DNA from: Alphaproteobacteria bacterium 46_93_T64
Lineage (GTDB): Bacteria; Pseudomonadota; Alphaproteobacteria; Sneathiellales; Sneathiellaceae
Reading direction: 5' to 3'
Assembly: GCA_002163135.1 (NCBI GenBank)
Contig: MAAN01000004.1
Location: forward strand, 57,333 to 121,332
Length of the DNA stretch: 64,000 bases
The notes beneath the pieces are model-generated. The model was not told the origin of the DNA and made no database searches. It saw nothing but the letters and a program-made list of their open reading frames with translations. This document shows positions 53,819 through 63,064 of this stretch, one piece after another. The position numbers and the translations under genes are program-made. Position 1 is the first letter of the stretch. Each line of letters starts with the position of its first letter.

Positions 53819-54778
53819 TTACTGTTGAGATTCCGGCAAATCTACATTGAAATCTAATTCGGCCAAAGCATTCGCGACGGCACTTTGGGGTGACGTACAA
53901 TCCAAAATCGGGGCCAATTTGTCAGCATTTGTCGTGCCTAAGGAATGCGGGGTTGACCAAAGATAGGACATTTCCGCGATTTCTCTCCACATGGCATTCA
54001 CGAGCCCACCAACTTTGAAAATAAACCAAGGTATAGAAGCCTGCTTAATCGGTGATTTTAGGGCGGTTTCGACATGAGCAAGCATCTCATTTCCGGTTAA
54101 GGTATGTCCTTGAAAATTGAAACGCTCAAATTTACCAAGATCGCTGGAGAGGCCCGCCAATGACACGAACGCGTTTGCAAGATCTGGCAGATATGCCCAT
54201 GCATGGGGTAAATTCATCGGACCGGGGTAGGTGAAAACTTTCTTTCTAAGTTTTGATGCCAAAGCAAGATCAAACCAAGATCCTTCAATAGGCCCCCCAT
54301 AAAAGTCACCAGCGCGTAGTATAAGTGTTTTTACACCTTCCTCCTCAGCTGCGCGCTGAAATACTTCTTCAGTCTGGATCCTGATTAGTCCTTTGCGAAC
54401 AGAAGGTGAAAAAGAGGTCTGTTCTGTCATGTTCAGCCCAATTTCTGTGCCATAATTATAAACATTTCCGGGAAACAAGTGGACGGCACCGTGAGATCGT
54501 GCCGCTGCAATAACGTTTTTTGCAAGTGGCATGGCTTCTTTGGACCAGCGCGTATAAGGAGGATTTAGACCATTGAAAATAAAATCAGCACCTCTGGTCG
54601 CTTGGATCAAACTTTGAACTTCGTGGGCATTGGCTGCTCTGTTTTCGATGTCCGCCGGTAAGTTTCTGGATTTTCCTGTTCTTGTGACGGCAATAACTGA
54701 ATAGCCTGCTTTGTGAAACGCTTTCGCAGCCATGTTGGACAAGCGACCATTAGCACCTAAAATTGCGATTGTTTTCAT
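53819..54778 (-). CDS. NAD(P)-dependent epimerase/dehydratase-like protein
   Basis: 319 residues of the extended SDR/atypical NmrA type. Seen: the dinucleotide motif ILGANGRLSNMAAKAFHKAG, GADFIFNGLNPPYTRW and LFPGNVYNYGTEIG, which carries a Tyr in a YNYG context instead of a plain YxxxK. LRAGDFYGGP is the substrate-side motif. The classical catalytic Lys is not evident, so activity on a sugar is doubtful. It is divergent from a LysR regulator with a 112-base gap, which suggests it is that regulator's target. Confidence 0.85.
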   Translation of the reverse strand: MKTIAILGANGRLSNMAAKAFHKAGYSVIAVTRTGKSRNLPADIENRAANAHEVQSLIQATRGADFIFNGLNPPYTRWSKEAMPLAKNVIAAARSHGAVHLFPGNVYNYGTEIGLNMTEQTSFSPSVRKGLIRIQTEEVFQRAAEEEGVKTLILRAGDFYGGPIEGSWFDLALASKLRKKVFTYPGPMNLPHAWAYLPDLANAFVSLAGLSSDLGKFERFNFQGHTLTGNEMLAHVETALKSPIKQASIPWFIFKVGGLVNAMWREIAEMSYLWSTPHSLGTTNADKLAPILDCTSPQSAVANALAELDFNVDLPESQQ

Positions 54779-54860
54779 CTCTAAATCCTCAGTCTGATGT
54801 GAATGAGATAATAATATTGTTAAATTTATTTGCCGTATATGTATGATGTTGTATGTTTTC

Positions 54861-54876
54861 TATTCATACATGAATA
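54861..54876. promoter_or_regulatory. Palindrome between epimerase and LysR genes, candidate operator
   Basis: TATTCAT-AC-ATGAATA is a seven-base inverted repeat with a two-base centre, ending 15 bases before the LysR start. LysR regulators often bind such T-N11-A palindromes in divergent gaps. Confidence 0.5.
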
Positions 54877-54890
54877 AATGAAAGTAAAAG

Positions 54891-55784
54891 ATGGACTGGA
54901 ATCTCATTCATTCCTTTCTTGCAGTCGCAGAAACGGGAACTCTTATAAAGGCGGCAGAACAATTACGCGTCAGCCAACCGACCCTTGGGCGGCATATAAC
55001 CGAGCTCGAGCAGAAGATGGGTTTTGCTTTGTTTATACGTGACCGTTCAGGCATGACGCTGACGGATGCAGGTATTTCCCTGATTGATGATGCCAAGAAA
55101 ATGGCAGCGGAGGCAGAGAAGTTTGCTCTGAAAGCTGCAGGGCAACAGACGGTTTTAACCGGCAGTGTACGTATTGCAGCCAGTGAAGTGGTCGCGACCT
55201 ACATCCTCCCCAAAATTTTGACAGCATTTCGAGAAGAAGAGCCAAAGATTGATATAGAACTGGTTGCCAGCAATAAAATAGAAAACCTGCTCTCTCGTGA
55301 TGCGGATATCGCAGTACGAATGATCAAGCCCACTCAATCAGATTTAATCGCTCGAAAAGTCAACGATATGCAACTCGGTGCTTTCGCCACAAAAAATTAT
55401 CTCGAACGCTATGGCAAACCGAAGACACCAGAAAATTTATTTACACATCAACTAGTCGGTTATGACCGAAGTGATCTCATGGTTAAGCAGTTGGCCTCAT
55501 TTGGATATGCGCACGACCGGAACATGTTTGCCTTTCGAACTGATAATCAGGTGGCCAATTGGGAATTGGTGAAGGCTGGCGCTGGAATTGGCTTCGGCGG
55601 CTTATATATCGCTGATCAAAGCCCGGATCTTGTGCGTTTGGTGCCAGACCTTGAGTTTCCGACGCTCCCTGTGTGGCTGGCCTCTCATCAGGAGCTTAAA
55701 ACCAATCCTCGCATTCGCCGCGCAATGGATTTTCTGTATGAGAGTCTGAAAAAATTGCCCTTGAGTGAGCATGCTAAAGCGTGA
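54891..55784 (+). CDS. LysR-family transcriptional regulator
   Basis: 297 residues. The N-terminal helix-turn-helix is FLAVAETGTLIKAAEQLRVS then QPTLGRHITELEQKMGFALF. The C-terminal type 2 periplasmic-binding fold, about 90-290, includes GSVRIAASEVVATYILPKIL and AGAGIGFGGLYIADQ. The start has GAAAG only, so it is not certain. It is divergent from the epimerase-like gene and probably controls it, with an inducer that cannot be read here. Confidence 0.9.
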   Translation: MDWNLIHSFLAVAETGTLIKAAEQLRVSQPTLGRHITELEQKMGFALFIRDRSGMTLTDAGISLIDDAKKMAAEAEKFALKAAGQQTVLTGSVRIAASEVVATYILPKILTAFREEEPKIDIELVASNKIENLLSRDADIAVRMIKPTQSDLIARKVNDMQLGAFATKNYLERYGKPKTPENLFTHQLVGYDRSDLMVKQLASFGYAHDRNMFAFRTDNQVANWELVKAGAGIGFGGLYIADQSPDLVRLVPDLEFPTLPVWLASHQELKTNPRIRRAMDFLYESLKKLPLSEHAKA

Positions 55785-55976
55785 GTTCGCTGTGATTCCA
55801 ATCGAAATGCACTACTTAATCTTACAAACACGCGTCAAAACTACGTGTCCTTATAGCAACGGGTGTGTATGAGCTTTGCCTCAATCAGCGATTGGCATTG
55901 ACTCTTACCCCTTTGAGAGATAGGTAGCCGCTTCGCATTCGTATTAGTAACACCCAATATCTGGAGAGCAGGCACA

Positions 55977-57320
55977 ATGGGCAAATTTGCAGAACTAGGC
56001 CTGAATAAATCAATTCTTCGCGCCATTGAAGAGAGTGGCTATGAAGAAATGACGCCCATCCAGAGTGAAGCCATCCCCTGTATTTTGAAGGGTGAAGACT
56101 TAATTGGGGTTGCCCAGACAGGAACAGGTAAAACGGCAGCGTTTTCCTTGCCTATCATTCAACATCTGGTTAAAGGCGAAGGCAAAAGAAATCCAAAGAC
56201 AGCACGATCTTTGATTTTGGCCCCGACACGTGAGCTGGCCGTACAGATTGCAGAGAACGTAAAGACATATTCAAAATATATGCATTTTCGGACGACGCTC
56301 GTTTATGGCGGAGCATCCCAAAAATCACAGGTTAAGGAAATGGCCGGTGGTGTTGATATCCTGATCGCAACACCGGGACGTTTGCTCGATCTGGAAAATC
56401 AAGGCCACATAAATTTAGGCGAAGTTGAAATCCTGGTCTTGGATGAAGCAGATCGCATGCTGGATATGGGGTTCATTCGCGATATTCAGAAAATTGTGGC
56501 ACGCCTACCAAAACAGCGCCAGACCATTTTGCTCTCGGCGACTATGCCGAAAACTGTTGAAAAACTTGCAAATAGCATTTTGAAGAAACCGACGCGTATC
56601 GAAGTTGCGCCAGGGTCTACAACGGCTGAAAAAGTTGAACAACATGTGCTATTCGTTCCAAAGGAGCGTAAACGGGCGCTTCTCGCGCATGTCCTTAAAA
56701 ACAAAGAAATTGAACGGGTTCTCATTTTTACCCGAACAAAACATGGTGCGAACCGCGTTGCCAAAAACCTTGACCAGCTAGGCATTAGTTCGGCTGCTAT
56801 TCATGGTAATAAATCTCAAAATGCGCGCCAAAAAGCGCTCAATGAGTTTCGTGAAGGTGAAATCCGTGCATTAGTAGCGACGGATGTGGCCGCGCGCGGC
56901 ATTGATGTGGACGGCGTCACTCACGTGATCAATTTTGATTTACCGAATGAGCCAGAAAGTTATGTTCACCGTATTGGTCGAACTGCGCGGGCAGGTGCCA
57001 CAGGCATTTCACTTTCTTTCTGTGATCATGAAGAACGCCCGTACTTACGCGATATTGAGAAAATTATCCGCCAGCAAGTTCCATTAATGGAAGACCACCC
57101 TTTTCATCAGGAAGGTATGGAGCTTCGAAATAATGGCGCTGGTAAAGAGGCGAAAGAGCCAGGAGCGGCTCCGGACGCGCCGAAACGACGTAATAATTCG
57201 GGCAAACATAAACCCAATCGCCGTATCAATCAGCCCAAATCCCACAGCGCGAAACCGGGAAGTGGCGGCCAAAGAAAAGGGCGCCCTACTAATCGGCGCG
57301 CTCGACCTGCAAGTGCGTAA
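55977..57320 (+). CDS. DEAD-box RNA helicase, RhlE-like
   Basis: 447 residues. Motifs in order: Q motif region YEEMTPIQSEAIP, AQTGTGKT (I), PTRELAVQI (Ia), TPGRLLDL (Ib), VLDEADRMLDMG (II), LSATMP (III), RGIDVDGVTHVINFD (V), HRIGRTARAGATG (VI). The C-terminal tail after about residue 380 is rich in Lys, Arg, Asn and Pro, as in RhlE, and would bind RNA. Such helicases act in ribosome assembly and cold growth. It ends five bases before the convergent GST-like gene. Confidence 0.95.
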   Translation: MGKFAELGLNKSILRAIEESGYEEMTPIQSEAIPCILKGEDLIGVAQTGTGKTAAFSLPIIQHLVKGEGKRNPKTARSLILAPTRELAVQIAENVKTYSKYMHFRTTLVYGGASQKSQVKEMAGGVDILIATPGRLLDLENQGHINLGEVEILVLDEADRMLDMGFIRDIQKIVARLPKQRQTILLSATMPKTVEKLANSILKKPTRIEVAPGSTTAEKVEQHVLFVPKERKRALLAHVLKNKEIERVLIFTRTKHGANRVAKNLDQLGISSAAIHGNKSQNARQKALNEFREGEIRALVATDVAARGIDVDGVTHVINFDLPNEPESYVHRIGRTARAGATGISLSFCDHEERPYLRDIEKIIRQQVPLMEDHPFHQEGMELRNNGAGKEAKEPGAAPDAPKRRNNSGKHKPNRRINQPKSHSAKPGSGGQRKGRPTNRRARPASA

Positions 57321-57324
57321 TTCT

Positions 57325-58368
57325 TTAGCTGGGCTGCGTGTCCAATAAAGGCTCGCAGCCAGTTCCTTTCAGAATCTGATCTACTTGGTTTTTGTCACTT
57401 TCGCTGAGTGCTGCGTAGCGTTCACGCAGCCGTTGAAGGCATTTTCCTTGATATGGAAAAGGTTGTTGAACCCAAGGTTTCCCCTCTACTGTGGTTTCAA
57501 CCTTGTCTTTTTCCGCTCTTAAGGCTTCGGCGTTTGCAAGCATGACAGGCGTGTAAACCCGTCCGACTTCTTTCAAGATGTTTATCAAGCTTTCTGGAAG
57601 AGCATTTGGGTCCAGCCAATCACCGTCTGAAGCATTTAGGCCGGAAAGATCATCCATCATATCTACCCATGCAAAAACTCTCGGGGCTTGTCTCTCGGTA
57701 ACGGTTGCAGGGGTTGGATCAAATTTGGCGAGCTGTGTGAGTTGACCGAAGGCGGCGAAATCCGCGGAAGACGGCCGCGCTCCAAAAAGAAACATATGGT
57801 TTTCTAGGTGAGTGTTAAGCGCAGAAATATAGCGCTCGTAGCTTTGCTCGATGACCGGAGCAGTCGTATCGTTTGATCCAACGACATATAATCTGGAAAT
57901 TTGACGATCCCCAAACTCTTCGCTCATCTTTTTAAGATCATTATCACTTGCGGGTCTGGTGCTGCGCCAGTATGGCAAGGTTTCCGCGGCCTTCTTGATA
58001 TCGGTTTCATAGTACCAACGATAATGGAACATGGCCTTTGTCAGCCACTCATCCGCAAAATCTTCTAGCAGGAAGTCCAGAAACTCTAAGACCGGATTAT
58101 TTGGAATGGCAGCGCGGCCGGAATGAGTTTTTTCGAACCGTCGAATGATCGGCGTGCTATCAACAACGGCCTCCACCTCACCTTTTTCATTGGCAAAGAA
58201 AAATGTTGGAAGCAGTTTCACTTTCGGTTTGGGTAGTGTCTCCAGCTCGTCTGCTTCTGTAAGGAGCAAACGATATGGGATGTGGCGATACCGCAAGAGA
58301 GCGGTCATTTTCCGAGTGTAAGGAGAGGCGGGTGATCCCATTAGGGTTTGCATTTCTGATTGTGCCAT
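57325..58368 (-). CDS. Glutathione S-transferase-like protein, long form
   Basis: 347 residues, about 100 more than a usual GST. The N-terminal thioredoxin-like domain starts QTLMGSPASPYTRKMTALLR, where SPYTRK is the GST active-site-type loop, and continues LPTFFF, VDSTPIIRRFE. The helical C-terminal domain follows to about 215 (MFLFGARPSSADFAAFGQLTQ). The extra C-terminal part includes a WVQQPFPYQGKCLQRLRERY stretch that I do not recognise. Catalytic type and substrate are open. It converges on the helicase gene. Confidence 0.82.
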   Translation of the reverse strand: MAQSEMQTLMGSPASPYTRKMTALLRYRHIPYRLLLTEADELETLPKPKVKLLPTFFFANEKGEVEAVVDSTPIIRRFEKTHSGRAAIPNNPVLEFLDFLLEDFADEWLTKAMFHYRWYYETDIKKAAETLPYWRSTRPASDNDLKKMSEEFGDRQISRLYVVGSNDTTAPVIEQSYERYISALNTHLENHMFLFGARPSSADFAAFGQLTQLAKFDPTPATVTERQAPRVFAWVDMMDDLSGLNASDGDWLDPNALPESLINILKEVGRVYTPVMLANAEALRAEKDKVETTVEGKPWVQQPFPYQGKCLQRLRERYAALSESDKNQVDQILKGTGCEPLLDTQPS

Positions 58369-58502
58369 GTCGTCATCCTTTCTTATTGTTTTTAGATCAG
58401 GTCTGGACGATACCGTTCAATACATTATGACACCCTTGTGACTTGAATGAACAGATGCTTTTCACAATATTACGTATTAGGAATTTCTTATGGGAGGCGA
58501 AA

Positions 58503-58628
58503 ATGAGAGTAATTGTTGCGATTATCATGATATCTGTGCTCGCAGGATGTACGACTGTTCAGGTTCGAAATCCGAATCCAAATGCAGAGTATAAGTATTC
58601 AAATTATGGGGATAACGCGAGGCCCTAA
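58503..58628 (+). CDS. Very small lipoprotein, unknown function
   Basis: 41 residues from ATG 58503, behind GGGAGGCG. The signal peptide MRVIVAIIMISVLAGC has a canonical lipobox (LAGC), and the mature peptide is only about 26 residues, CTTVQVRNPNPNAEYKYSN onward, mostly polar with repeated Asn. A longer start at 58443 would add a non-signal N-terminus and lacks a ribosome site. No family recognised. It resembles small envelope lipoproteins in size only. It stands alone, before a crotonase gene. Confidence 0.75.
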   Translation: MRVIVAIIMISVLAGCTTVQVRNPNPNAEYKYSNYGDNARP

Positions 58629-58733
58629 ATTTCAGTGTTATTTACATGATTTCGTCCAGGGTGTAGCGTGTCAATCATAGGCTGGATCAGTCAAATAAAA
58701 ATAAAAACCCCAGCCTAATTGGGGAGAAATTAC

Positions 58734-59528
58734 ATGACGTTCGAGACAATCGAAGTTGTTGACCAGAAGCACCATCTTGCCATCACTCTGAACAGACCAG
58801 ATGCCCTTAACAGTATCTCTCCTCAGATGATGACCGAAATTGACACTGTGCTTGCAGGCGCTGAAAACCGCCGGGAACTTTGTGCTCTTTCCATTTCAGG
58901 GAACGGGCGGGCATTTTGCGCAGGTGTTGATTTAAAAGGCGCCCAAAAAAGAATGCAGGGCGAGGATGCGGCGTTGGTAAATAGCCAGTTTCTAGATAAT
59001 CTTCGTCAATTGCTGCTTAGAATTGAGAAATTCCCTACGCCTGTTATTGCCGCTGTAAATGGGTTGGCGCTGGCCGGAGGGCTTGAGTTGGTTTTAGCCT
59101 GTGATCTTGTAATTGCCTGCGAAAGTGCAAAGCTTGGGGATGCTCATGCAAACTACGGGCTTGTTCCAGGCGGGGGAAGTTCTGTTCGCTTGCCCCGGAA
59201 AATCGGCCCGACCCGTGCAAAACAGCTCATTTACACCGGCGAATTTCTTCCCGCCCGCCAACTCATGGATTGGGGTTTGGTCAATCATGTTGTGCCAGAC
59301 AATGACCTGCAAACGGGGCTTGCGGATCTGGTCGACACACTGGGTAAAAGAAGCCCCATTGGTCTCAAACGCATGAAACGGATGGTGGATGATGGGATGG
59401 AACAATCGCCGGAGGCAGCTCTTCGGTACGAGTTGGCCCTCAATGCGCAACACGCACTATCGAATGACAGAACTGAAGGTCTGGCAGCCTTTAATGAAAA
59501 ACGTGCACCGAATTTTAAGGGAAACTAG
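58734..59528 (+). CDS. Crotonase-family protein, second catalytic Glu replaced
   Basis: 264 residues from ATG 58734, behind GGGGAG. Seen: LNRPDALNSISPQMMTEI, AFCAGVDLKGAQ, and LALAGGLELVLACDLVIACE, which keeps the first Glu. At the second site FGQPEINLG of typical hydratases is replaced by LGDAHANYGLVPGGG, with His for Glu. This variation is common in non-hydratase crotonases, so isomerase or hydrolase activity is possible. No CoA-ligase or dehydrogenase is adjacent. It is followed by about 170 bases of gap with an inverted repeat. Confidence 0.88.
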   Translation: MTFETIEVVDQKHHLAITLNRPDALNSISPQMMTEIDTVLAGAENRRELCALSISGNGRAFCAGVDLKGAQKRMQGEDAALVNSQFLDNLRQLLLRIEKFPTPVIAAVNGLALAGGLELVLACDLVIACESAKLGDAHANYGLVPGGGSSVRLPRKIGPTRAKQLIYTGEFLPARQLMDWGLVNHVVPDNDLQTGLADLVDTLGKRSPIGLKRMKRMVDDGMEQSPEAALRYELALNAQHALSNDRTEGLAAFNEKRAPNFKGN

Positions 59529-59621
59529 CGACCAAAATACCCGCATATGATCTTATATGACTGGTTTGTGTGAGAATATCACAAAAATTTTGCGGATAAT
59601 CGCAGTTTGACAACAATATGC

Positions 59622-59634
59622 CACAATATTTGTG
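59622..59634. promoter_or_regulatory. Inverted repeat upstream of the kinase/flavoenzyme operon
   Basis: CACAA-TAT-TTGTG, five-base arms, 68 bases before the kinase-like gene. A looser copy CACAAAAATTTTGCG lies at about 59580-59594. Both could be sites for an unlinked regulator of the operon. Confidence 0.35.
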
Positions 59635-59702
59635 ATTTTTATGTTGACGGCAGGGCGTCATGCTTTTCTAATGCCTCAACTCAACATTAGTGAGAGGGGC
59701 GT

Positions 59703-60578
59703 ATGTCTAAGTTGCTATCCAAAGTTGTCGATTTGAAATGCTGGCGGGGGAAAGTATCTGCCGTTCCGCTTGAGGGCGGCATTACAAATCAGAATTTTGT
59801 TGTAGAAGACTGCGGTGAGAAATTTGTTGTGCGCCTAGGACATGACATACCCCTGCACCATGTTATGCGCTTTAACGAATTGGCCGCAGGGCAAGCTGCA
59901 TTTGAAGCGGGTTTATCGCCCGAGATTTATTATAACGAGCCGGGTATTATGGTCATCCGCTTCATCAACGGGAAAACTTTAACCTCTACTGACATTCGAC
60001 ACCCAAAAACACTTGAGCGATTGGTGCCTGTGATAAACGCGTGCCACCGTGAAATCCCCAATTATTTGCACGGCCCTGTTTTGTCCTTCTGGGTATTTCA
60101 TGTACTGCGCGACTATGCTGCAACAATTCGGCAAGGTCAGGGACGTCGGTCGTCCAATTTGCTGCAACTCATACAGCATGCGGGAATCCTCGAAACTGCT
60201 GTTGGGGCCATTGATGTGGTTTTTGGTCACAATGATTTGCTTGCCTCCAATTTTATAGATGATGGCGACAAGATTTGGCTGTTCGATTGGGACTATGCCG
60301 GATTTAACAGTCCATTGTTTGATTTGGGTGGCTTATCTTCCAACAACGACCTTTCCGACGCACAGCAAAAATGGCTCTTAGAAACTTATTTCGAAACGCC
60401 ATTAACCGATGAGCTTTGGCATCGATATAGCGCTATGAAATGCGCTTCGCTGCTCAGAGAGACCATGTGGTCAATGGTGTCGGAAATTCATTCAGATATC
60501 GATTTTGATTATCAATCCTATACGGATACTAATTTGGCCGGTTTTATGGCCTCCTTCCAAGATTTTACAAATTTGTAG
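59703..60578 (+). CDS. Choline/ethanolamine kinase-like phosphotransferase
   Basis: 291 residues with the APH/choline kinase fold. Seen: PLEGGITNQNFVVEDCGEKF then VVRLGHDIP, a nucleotide-binding stretch; the Brenner catalytic motif VFGHNDLLASNFI; and the metal-binding LFDWDYAGFNSPLFDLGG. These match choline kinase-like enzymes, including bacterial ones that act on N-methylated small amines. The gene lies 12 bases before a dimethylglycine-dehydrogenase-like flavoenzyme, so a role in methylamine, choline or betaine metabolism is inferred. Substrate not proven. Confidence 0.85.
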   Translation: MSKLLSKVVDLKCWRGKVSAVPLEGGITNQNFVVEDCGEKFVVRLGHDIPLHHVMRFNELAAGQAAFEAGLSPEIYYNEPGIMVIRFINGKTLTSTDIRHPKTLERLVPVINACHREIPNYLHGPVLSFWVFHVLRDYAATIRQGQGRRSSNLLQLIQHAGILETAVGAIDVVFGHNDLLASNFIDDGDKIWLFDWDYAGFNSPLFDLGGLSSNNDLSDAQQKWLLETYFETPLTDELWHRYSAMKCASLLRETMWSMVSEIHSDIDFDYQSYTDTNLAGFMASFQDFTNL

Positions 60579-60590
60579 ACGAGAGTAATT

Positions 60591-63041
60591 ATGGCAGAAC
60601 TTCCAAAATCAGCGAAAACAGTTATTATCGGCGGTGGTATTATAGGATGTTCTACAGCCTATCATCTGGCGAAAATGGGTTATCGGGATACAGTTCTTTT
60701 GGAGCGGAAAAAACTCACATCGGGCACCACTTTTCATGCGGCTGGTTTAGTCGGCCAACTTCGTTCCAGCGCAAATATTACACAATTGCTCGGCTATTCA
60801 GTGGATCTATACAACAAACTGGAAGAAGAAACCGGCCTTGGTACAGGCTGGAAAATGAACGGTGGCCTCCGCCTTGCGTGTACTGAAGAACGCTGGACAG
60901 AAGTGAAGCGTCAAGCCACAACGGCGCATTCCTTCGGCCTTGATATGCAGCTTTTAACGCCGAAAGAGGCACAAGATTTATGGCCCCTGATGGATATTGG
61001 CGATGTTATTGGAGCTGCCTTTCTTCCAACGGACGGACAGGCAAATCCATCAGATATTACGCAGGCACTTGCGAAGGGTGCGCGCAATAACGGCGCCACC
61101 ATAATGGAAGATACCAAAGTTCTGTCCGTTGAGGTAGACGCGGGCGTGATTAAAGGCGTTCATACGGACAAGGGCTTTATCGAATGCGAAAAGGTGGTCT
61201 GTTGCGCGGGTCAGTGGAGCCGGGATTTGGCTGCGACAGTCGGCGTAAACGTTCCTCTGATCCCGGTTGAACATCAATATATGGTCACGGAGGTCATCGA
61301 AGGGGTTCCAAAAAATCTACCAACCCTCCGGGATCCGGATCGCCTGACATATTATAAAGAAGAGGTTGGCGGCCTAGTCATGGGCGGGTATGAGCCGAAC
61401 CCAATTCCGTGGGCAATGGACGGGATTCCCAAAGATTTCCATTATACATTGCTTGGATCAAACTATGATCATTTTGAACAACTGATGGAATTGGCACTCG
61501 GGCGTGTGCCCGCGCTGGAGACTGCGGGTGTCAAGGATCTAATAAATGGCCCTGAAAGTTTCACACCAGATGGCAATTTTATTTTGGGGGAAGCACCGGA
61601 ACTTAAAAACTTCTTTGTCGGCGCCGGATTTAACGCATTTGGGATCGCATCTGGCGGCGGAGCCGGTATGGTTTTGGCCGAATGGACTGCAAATGGCGAA
61701 CCCCCGTTTGATGTCTGGCCCGTGGATATCAGAAGATTTGGCACCCGTCATCAGGATACGGACTGGGTGCGTACCCGCACATTGGAAGCTTACAGTAAGC
61801 ATTATACGATCGCATGGCCGCACGAGGAGCATTCAACAGGGCGCAAAGGTCGCAGATCACCGCTATATGATAAATTGAAAGATCAGGGTGCGTGTTTTGG
61901 CGAAAAACTGGGGTGGGAAAGACCTAACTGGTTTGCAGATTTAACTGCTGGTGAAAAGGCGGAAGATGTCTACAGTTTTGGTCGGCAAAATTGGTTTGGT
62001 GCCGTTGGCGACGAACATAAGGCGACAAGAGAGGCCGTGACAGTTTTTGATCAATCTTCCTTCGCAAAATTTCTGATGGTTGGGAGCGATGCAGAAACTG
62101 CCCTTAGCTGGATATGCGCAAATGATGTGGCCAAACCGGTAGGAAGCCTGATTTACACTCAAATGCTGAATGATCGCGGCGGAATTGAATGCGATCTAAC
62201 CGTTATACGGAAATCAGTGGATTGTTTTTATATCGTTACCGGAACGGGTTTTGCGACCCGCGATTTCGGATGGATTAAGGACAATATTCCGGATGGTATG
62301 GATGCGCGTCTTATCGATATAACTTCGTCAAATTCCGTGTTGTCGGTAATGGGTCCGAAATCTCGTGAATTATTACAATCACTAACGACGATGGATATGA
62401 ACAATGAGGCTTTTGGCTTTGGAACGGCGCAAGAGATATCACTCGCAGGCGCCCCGGTAACTGCTTTGCGAGTAACCTATGTCGGAGAGCTTGGGTGGGA
62501 GTTACATATCCCGACAGAGTATGCCGCAAATGTATATGAAACCTTGATGTCTAAAGGAGCAGATTTTGGGATTAAAAATGCAGGCTATCGCGCCATTGAA
62601 TCGCTCCGCCTTGAAAAAGGTTATCGTGCATGGGGATCCGATATTGGACCTGATCATTCACCGTTAGAAGCTGGTATGGCATGGGCCGTGAAGCTGAAAA
62701 CCGATATTGAATTTAAAGGACGCTCAGCTCTTCTTGAACAAAAGACAGAACCTCTCAAAAAACGGCTGGCCTGTTTTACTGTTGATGATAAAGACTGCGT
62801 TCTTCTGGGACGGGAAACGATCTATAGGAATGGCGAGCGGGTTGGCTGGCTGACATCCGCAGGTTACGGCTACACGGTGGATTTGCCTATTGGGTATGGT
62901 TATGTGCGGAATGCTGGCGGCGTCAATCTGGATTACTTAAAATCTGGAGAGTACGAGTTGGAAGTTGCCACAAAAAGGGTCAAAGCAACATTGCATATGA
63001 AAGCGCTATATGATCCGGAAATGAGCAAAATTAAAAGTTAG
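60591..63041 (+). CDS. Dimethylglycine/sarcosine dehydrogenase-like FAD enzyme with GcvT domain
   Basis: 816 residues. The N-terminal half is a FAD-dependent amine oxidase: VIIGGGIIGCSTAYHLAKMG, then SGTTFHAAGLVGQLR, where the His is the usual covalent FAD attachment site. The C-terminal half is a GcvT-like folate domain, with YVGELGWELHIPTEYAANVY and SLRLEKGYRAWGSD, which captures the formaldehyde unit on tetrahydrofolate. The layout is that of dimethylglycine or sarcosine dehydrogenase. The cytoplasmic enzyme would oxidatively demethylate an N-methyl amine, and its partner electron acceptor is not visible. It sits in an operon with the kinase-like gene. Confidence 0.9.
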   Translation: MAELPKSAKTVIIGGGIIGCSTAYHLAKMGYRDTVLLERKKLTSGTTFHAAGLVGQLRSSANITQLLGYSVDLYNKLEEETGLGTGWKMNGGLRLACTEERWTEVKRQATTAHSFGLDMQLLTPKEAQDLWPLMDIGDVIGAAFLPTDGQANPSDITQALAKGARNNGATIMEDTKVLSVEVDAGVIKGVHTDKGFIECEKVVCCAGQWSRDLAATVGVNVPLIPVEHQYMVTEVIEGVPKNLPTLRDPDRLTYYKEEVGGLVMGGYEPNPIPWAMDGIPKDFHYTLLGSNYDHFEQLMELALGRVPALETAGVKDLINGPESFTPDGNFILGEAPELKNFFVGAGFNAFGIASGGGAGMVLAEWTANGEPPFDVWPVDIRRFGTRHQDTDWVRTRTLEAYSKHYTIAWPHEEHSTGRKGRRSPLYDKLKDQGACFGEKLGWERPNWFADLTAGEKAEDVYSFGRQNWFGAVGDEHKATREAVTVFDQSSFAKFLMVGSDAETALSWICANDVAKPVGSLIYTQMLNDRGGIECDLTVIRKSVDCFYIVTGTGFATRDFGWIKDNIPDGMDARLIDITSSNSVLSVMGPKSRELLQSLTTMDMNNEAFGFGTAQEISLAGAPVTALRVTYVGELGWELHIPTEYAANVYETLMSKGADFGIKNAGYRAIESLRLEKGYRAWGSDIGPDHSPLEAGMAWAVKLKTDIEFKGRSALLEQKTEPLKKRLACFTVDDKDCVLLGRETIYRNGERVGWLTSAGYGYTVDLPIGYGYVRNAGGVNLDYLKSGEYELEVATKRVKATLHMKALYDPEMSKIKS

Positions 63042-63064
63042 CATTAGACGTTTCGTAACCCTTT

